Shown one piece after another: positions 32,571 to 35,591 of a stretch of 35,591 bases of DNA. Below the pieces are notes generated by a model. The model was given only the letters and a program-made list of their open reading frames with translations, ran no database searches and was not told the origin of the DNA. Where the stretch lies: assembly GCA_023384455.1 (NCBI GenBank), contig JAHDWH010000039.1, positions 1-35,591 on the forward strand. The letters are read 5' to 3'. The DNA comes from Caldilineaceae bacterium (GTDB lineage Bacteria > Chloroflexota > Anaerolineae > Caldilineales > Caldilineaceae). Every line of letters begins with the position of its first letter. Positions within the stretch are counted from its first letter, which is position 1. The position numbers were made by a program, and so were the translations under genes.

Positions 32571-32773
32571 AAGCATCAGTCCACAACTCTACTGGACCGC
32601 GGACAACCGACGGTCTGGGCGTCTCTGTGCAACGACTGCTCCTGACCCACTTCCATCGAGACCGGTGTACTGGCTTTGGAGAGTGGCAGGCTGCCGGTGC
32701 GGAAGTGGTCATTCCCTTTGCCGAGCGGCGTTGTAGTGGTCTCTCTGACAGCGGTTTAGGATACTCCAAGTAG
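32571..32773 (+). pseudogene. Fragment of a metallo-beta-lactamase-fold gene
   Basis: A 67-codon open stretch with no start codon reads GLGVSVQRLLLTHFHRDRCT followed by GFGEWQAAGAEVVIPFAERR. This is the strand, HxHxDH loop and following helix of a metallo-beta-lactamase-fold hydrolase, with the last His of the motif replaced by Arg. Nothing else of the domain is found on either side, and the frame closes at 32773, inside the opposite-strand GH43-like gene. It is most likely the decayed remains of a hydrolase gene. Between 32528 and 32755 nothing else is apparent. Confidence 0.45.
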
Positions 32774-33676
32774 CGGCTCGCCCCCGCTCCATTCGACCCG
32801 ATGACGGGAGAGACACCAGCTTTTGCCGCCGTCGTTGTTGCCCTGGAAGAAGAGATGGGTGGTTCCGTCGGAATCGGTGAAGAGAAAGGGGTGGCCCGAT
32901 TCGCTGCTGTTCCATTCGCCGGGTTGACCGTTGGGCAGGAAGGGTTCGTCCCACAGGCGGGTCCACGCTACCCCATCCCCGCTGACCGCCACCCCCACCT
33001 GCTGGGGTGCGTTGTTGTAAGCCCCAGCGTAGAACATCACCAGCCGCCCCTCCCAAATGCACAGGGCAGGCGCTTCGATGCACTCCTGCTCCCAGGCCAG
33101 TTCCGGTTGGAGGATTGGCTCGTTGCCCAACTGTGTCCACGTCGTCCGGCTGAAGTCGCTGGCCAGCGGCGCGGCAGCTACGCCCAGCATCTGCACCCGA
33201 AAGTTGGGGTCCCGGGTGGCGTAGAAGAGGAGCAGCCGGTCGTCCCAGGCGATGACATCGGCGTCGATGGCCCGCCCGCAGTTCCAGTCACCGGTGGGCC
33301 GAAAGATAGGATTGGAGGGATCGCGCCGAAAGGTCAGCCCGTCGGTCGAGACTGCGTGGCAGATGGCGTCCCGGGGGCCGTTGCCATAGGTCTGGTAGAA
33401 AAGATGCACCGTGCCCTCCCGCGCCAGCACGCCCGGCGCGCAGATGCCCTTGGCCTCTACCCCCTCGGCAGGGAGAAGCTCGCCCACTTTATGCCACTGG
33501 TTCAGGTCCCGGCTGGTAGCGATACCGATGGACCAGCCATCGCTTTCCCGGCCATCGCCGTAGGGGGGTACGGAGTAGTAGAGGAAGTAGTCGTCGCCCA
33601 GGCGCGCCACTGCCGGGTCTTTGGCAAAGGGACGTCCCCGACTGGTATCAGTGAAGCGCATGGATGGAATCTGCAT
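32756..33676 (-). CDS. Glycoside hydrolase family 43-like five-bladed beta-propeller (306 aa)
   Basis: The sequence shows the repeated blade pattern of GH43/GH32/GH117-type propellers. Its landmarks are FAKDPAVARLGDDYFLYYS (D20 as candidate general base), then IDADVIAWDDRLLLFYATRD (D138/D140 as candidate pKa modulator), then CIEAPALCIWEGRLVMFYAG (E201 as candidate acid). No signal peptide is visible, so it is cytoplasmic or non-classically placed. It probably cleaves an arabinosyl, xylosyl or related glycosidic bond, but the substrate is not predictable. The start at 33676 gives the usual domain edge; upstream the frame is open but the residues are not protein-like, and the ribosome site (GAGAG) is weak. 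It lies 17 bp after the SdpI-like gene. Clan-level call good, family number inferred. Confidence 0.75.
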   Translation of the reverse strand: MQIPSMRFTDTSRGRPFAKDPAVARLGDDYFLYYSVPPYGDGRESDGWSIGIATSRDLNQWHKVGELLPAEGVEAKGICAPGVLAREGTVHLFYQTYGNGPRDAICHAVSTDGLTFRRDPSNPIFRPTGDWNCGRAIDADVIAWDDRLLLFYATRDPNFRVQMLGVAAAPLASDFSRTTWTQLGNEPILQPELAWEQECIEAPALCIWEGRLVMFYAGAYNNAPQQVGVAVSGDGVAWTRLWDEPFLPNGQPGEWNSSESGHPFLFTDSDGTTHLFFQGNNDGGKSWCLSRHRVEWSGGEPLLGVS

Positions 33677-33693
33677 CGAGTTCTTTTTCTCTC

Positions 33694-34407
33694 TCAGTCC
33701 TGACGACTGGCGTTGGGGTCCTCTTTCCAGACCCGGTAGGAGTAGGCGAACAGCCCCGCCACCATCAGCAGGACGCCGCCCATGAGCAGGCCGAACCAGC
33801 GTGCGGAGGGGGGGAGCAGACCGGCAGCTATGAGCAACAAGCCCAACAGCATAAAGAGCCTTCCGCCCAAGCGATGGGTCTTCTGCCACGAGAGTTCACT
33901 GGTCAGGGTCCAGGGGGTGCGAATGCCGAACAGAAAGTTGCTGCGGATGCGTCCCATATAGCGGCCAATCACCAGGAACATAAGCCCAATGCCCACAGGC
34001 ACAAACCGGCCCACGCTGACATTGTAGCCCAGGATGTTGAGGATGAGGGTCGCATGCAGTCCGGCGAAGAAGATCAGCATCGCCCACCAGACAGCCTGAT
34101 AGGCTCCCTGGGAGTTGAGGATATTGCCCCGACGCGGGTCGATGCGGGGGATGAAGGCGAAGAGCACGGAGATGCCCACGAAAATCAGGGGCATGAGCAG
34201 CAGCCCTTCCCACTTGCCCCCATAGCGGTCCGGCTGGCCGTCGACGCCCCAGTGAACAGGAATTGACGCATCGCCCGGCAGTTGCAGCCAGGCCCACCCG
34301 GAGAGGGCAAAGAGCAGGATCGCTACAACGCTGCTGGCAATCAGTAAAGACCTGATACCGGCTGTCCACCCTGTCATCTCAGTACGGGATTTTGTGCTGT
34401 TCTCCAC
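33694..34407 (-). CDS. SdpI-family membrane protein with DUF1648 (237 aa)
   Basis: GTG start with AAAGGAG 8 bases upstream. There are about six hydrophobic helices (near residues 18-38, 68-86, 106-126, 131-150, 183-201 and 205-222). Between helices 1 and 2, IPVHWGVDGQPDRYGGKW is the DUF1648 signature, and NFLFGIRTPWTLTSELSWQK near 159 is the SdpI signature. SdpI of Bacillus subtilis gives immunity to the toxin SdpC and recruits the repressor SdpR; homologues are widespread and often lack those partners. None is visible here. It lies between aldo/keto reductase and glycosidase-like genes, perhaps in the same transcript. Confidence 0.88.
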   Translation of the reverse strand: MENSTKSRTEMTGWTAGIRSLLIASSVVAILLFALSGWAWLQLPGDASIPVHWGVDGQPDRYGGKWEGLLLMPLIFVGISVLFAFIPRIDPRRGNILNSQGAYQAVWWAMLIFFAGLHATLILNILGYNVSVGRFVPVGIGLMFLVIGRYMGRIRSNFLFGIRTPWTLTSELSWQKTHRLGGRLFMLLGLLLIAAGLLPPSARWFGLLMGGVLLMVAGLFAYSYRVWKEDPNASRQD

Positions 34408-34455
34408 TTTTGTTTCTCCTTTCCTCTCTCTCGGGCCTGCATCCTGGGCGCTGGC

Positions 34456-35334
34456 TCACACGCCGGTCACAGGTCTGACGCCGACCCCATCCAGGCGGCG
34501 TTTGGCCTCTGCATAGACGTCCGGCGCAAGGGGGCCGGCCAAGACAGCTTCCACATTTTCCTGCAGGTGCTGGGGATTCGTCGTGCCGACGATGAGCGTA
34601 TGGGTGTGGGGATGGGTGAGGGCAAAGCGGAGCAGGAAGGCCGTCCGGCTCTCCCCTATCGCTACCAGCTCGTCCAGTCCGGCTGTCTCGAACTGTTGCC
34701 AACGTTCGTCATCGCCCAGGCCGACCCCCGGCGCGCCCAACGCCGCGCTGCCCCGGATGATTGTCCCGCCACCGGCCTCGGCAACGCGGGAAATCCAACC
34801 CTCGTGCTCCCGTTCCAAGACGGAATAGGGAATCTGAAAGACGTCGAAAACATCCCAGTCCAGGAATGTGGGCAGATGGGGCAGAGTCGTGGAGACCCCA
34901 ATCCAGCGCACCTTGCCCTGGGTTTGCATCTCCTGTAATGCAGCGACCAGTTGGCCAGCCTCGCACTCGGCCACTGTAGGGTTGTGTAGCTGCATCACAT
35001 CCACGTAGTCCGTGCGCAGCCGCCTCAGACTCTCGTGCAGACCCCGGAAGAGATTCTCTCGTGTCCAGATGTGATCGCCATCCGGGTGGCAGCCGCATTT
35101 GGTGGCCAGGATGAAGTCATCCCGCCGCTGCCCCAGATAGCGACCGATCATCTCCTCGCTGTTGCCGTAGTCGTTGGCCGTGTCCAGAAAGGTGATACCG
35201 GCATCCAGCACGCCGTTGAGTTGGGCTTCCATCTGCGCGTCGGTCATCGAGCGGCGATGTCCAGCCCCATAGCCCAGGCGCGAGACTGTCAATCCGGTAT
35301 GGCCCAACCTGGCGGTCGGCAAACTGTAAGCCAT
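34456..35334 (-). CDS. Aldo/keto reductase (292 aa)
   Basis: This cytosolic (alpha/beta)8-barrel NADPH-dependent reductase shows the catalytic tetrad as D51 (TFLDTANDYG), Y56, K79 (LATKCG) and H117 (MQLHNP), and the NADP-binding part TLIVGTTNPQHLQEN near 240. The N-terminus LGHTGLTVSRLGYG is typical of the family. The start at 35334 has GAGGAG 8 bases upstream. The long frame beyond it (to 35508) runs into family B repeats. It is the first of three minus-strand genes, with 48 bp to the SdpI-like gene. Probable substrate is a sugar or aliphatic carbonyl; not determinable. Confidence 0.93.
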   Translation of the reverse strand: MAYSLPTARLGHTGLTVSRLGYGAGHRRSMTDAQMEAQLNGVLDAGITFLDTANDYGNSEEMIGRYLGQRRDDFILATKCGCHPDGDHIWTRENLFRGLHESLRRLRTDYVDVMQLHNPTVAECEAGQLVAALQEMQTQGKVRWIGVSTTLPHLPTFLDWDVFDVFQIPYSVLEREHEGWISRVAEAGGGTIIRGSAALGAPGVGLGDDERWQQFETAGLDELVAIGESRTAFLLRFALTHPHTHTLIVGTTNPQHLQENVEAVLAGPLAPDVYAEAKRRLDGVGVRPVTGV

Positions 35335-35449
35335 AGAATCTGCTCCTCTGTTTCTCTGAACCTTCTCCTCGAAAGACCTTCCTTTGTCAAGCATACACCC
35401 ATAAAGGGAATCTCTCAACCCTGAATGCGCCGGGGACCGGGTCTCACCT

Positions 35450-35591
35450 AAACGGGAAGATGTGAAACGTGAAGACGTGAAACGTGAGATCAGGTGACGA
35501 CACCTCACGTTTCACGTTTCACCGGTCTGGCCGAGAAACTAACCCATATGCGGAAATGGGAAGATGTGAAACGTGAAGACGTGAAACGTGA
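35450..35591. repeat. Family B palindromic repeat, copies 2 and 3 in tandem (third cut by window edge)
   Basis: Copy 2 spans 35450-35552 and matches 16526-16628 closely. GGGAAGATGTGAAACGTGAA begins again 104 bp later at 35558 and runs off the window, so the units are tandem. It lies about 115 bp before the start of the aldo/keto reductase gene. Confidence 0.85.

Overview
This window reads as a chromosomal segment of a GC-rich bacterium, most likely a Chloroflexota member (Anaerolineae or Caldilineae type). That placement is inferred from several traits seen here: very long secreted proteins with Thr-Pro linkers and pre-peptidase C-terminal repeats, C-termini ending in a YLP(S/L)I-type motif, an actinobacteria/chloroflexi-like SNF2-SWIM gene pair, and gaps filled with short palindromic and heptamer-type repeats. 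No rRNA, phage genes, CRISPR array or transposase gene was seen.

Layout. 1-3.2 kb: two TIM-barrel sugar isomerase/epimerase genes (minus strand) divergent from a Gfo/Idh/MocA oxidoreductase, looking like a small sugar or cyclitol locus. 3.4-14.3 kb: four consecutive plus-strand genes for exported proteins. The first is a surface protein with repeated LDG motifs. The next three each carry a caspase-like His-Gly...Cys signature: a C13 legumain type, a C25 gingipain type and a third, divergent type. All three end in a similar tail. 14.6-16.5 kb: an unrecognised acidic cytoplasmic protein and a small exported repeat protein (DUF2680-like). 16.7-20.3 kb, minus strand: an N6A/N4C-type DNA methyltransferase followed by mutL, both carrying low-complexity in-frame insertions. 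20.3-20.7 kb: a 58-residue exported mini-protein with its own sigma70-like promoter and terminator and the same YLPLI tail.

20.7-22.6 kb, minus strand: a molybdenum-hydroxylase operon (FAD subunit, [2Fe-2S] subunit, remnant of the large subunit, MoaD-like protein). Almost all of the catalytic large subunit is missing, and the breakpoint is occupied by two repeat-element remnants. 23.0-26.3 kb: secG, a membrane-anchored peptide-type substrate-binding protein, tRNA-Leu(CAG), a DivIC/FtsB-like division protein, initiator tRNA-fMet and tRNA-Met. 26.8-32.5 kb: a tightly coupled three-gene operon (SNF2 helicase, SWIM zinc-finger protein, helicase-associated-like protein) with ATGA stop/start overlaps. 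32.6-35.3 kb: a metallo-beta-lactamase fragment, then a minus-strand set of aldo/keto reductase, SdpI-like membrane protein and GH43-like beta-propeller.

The gaps are unusually rich in non-autonomous repeats: a 103-bp MITE-like element (four copies, one with an 8-bp target duplication), GTAG-type REP hairpins (one supplies the stop codon of the MoaD-like gene), paired GATTCCGGGAATC palindromes flanking secG, and a 103/104-bp ACGTGAA-rich palindromic family that is tandem at the right edge. All functional names rest on motif reading by eye; no database search was possible.
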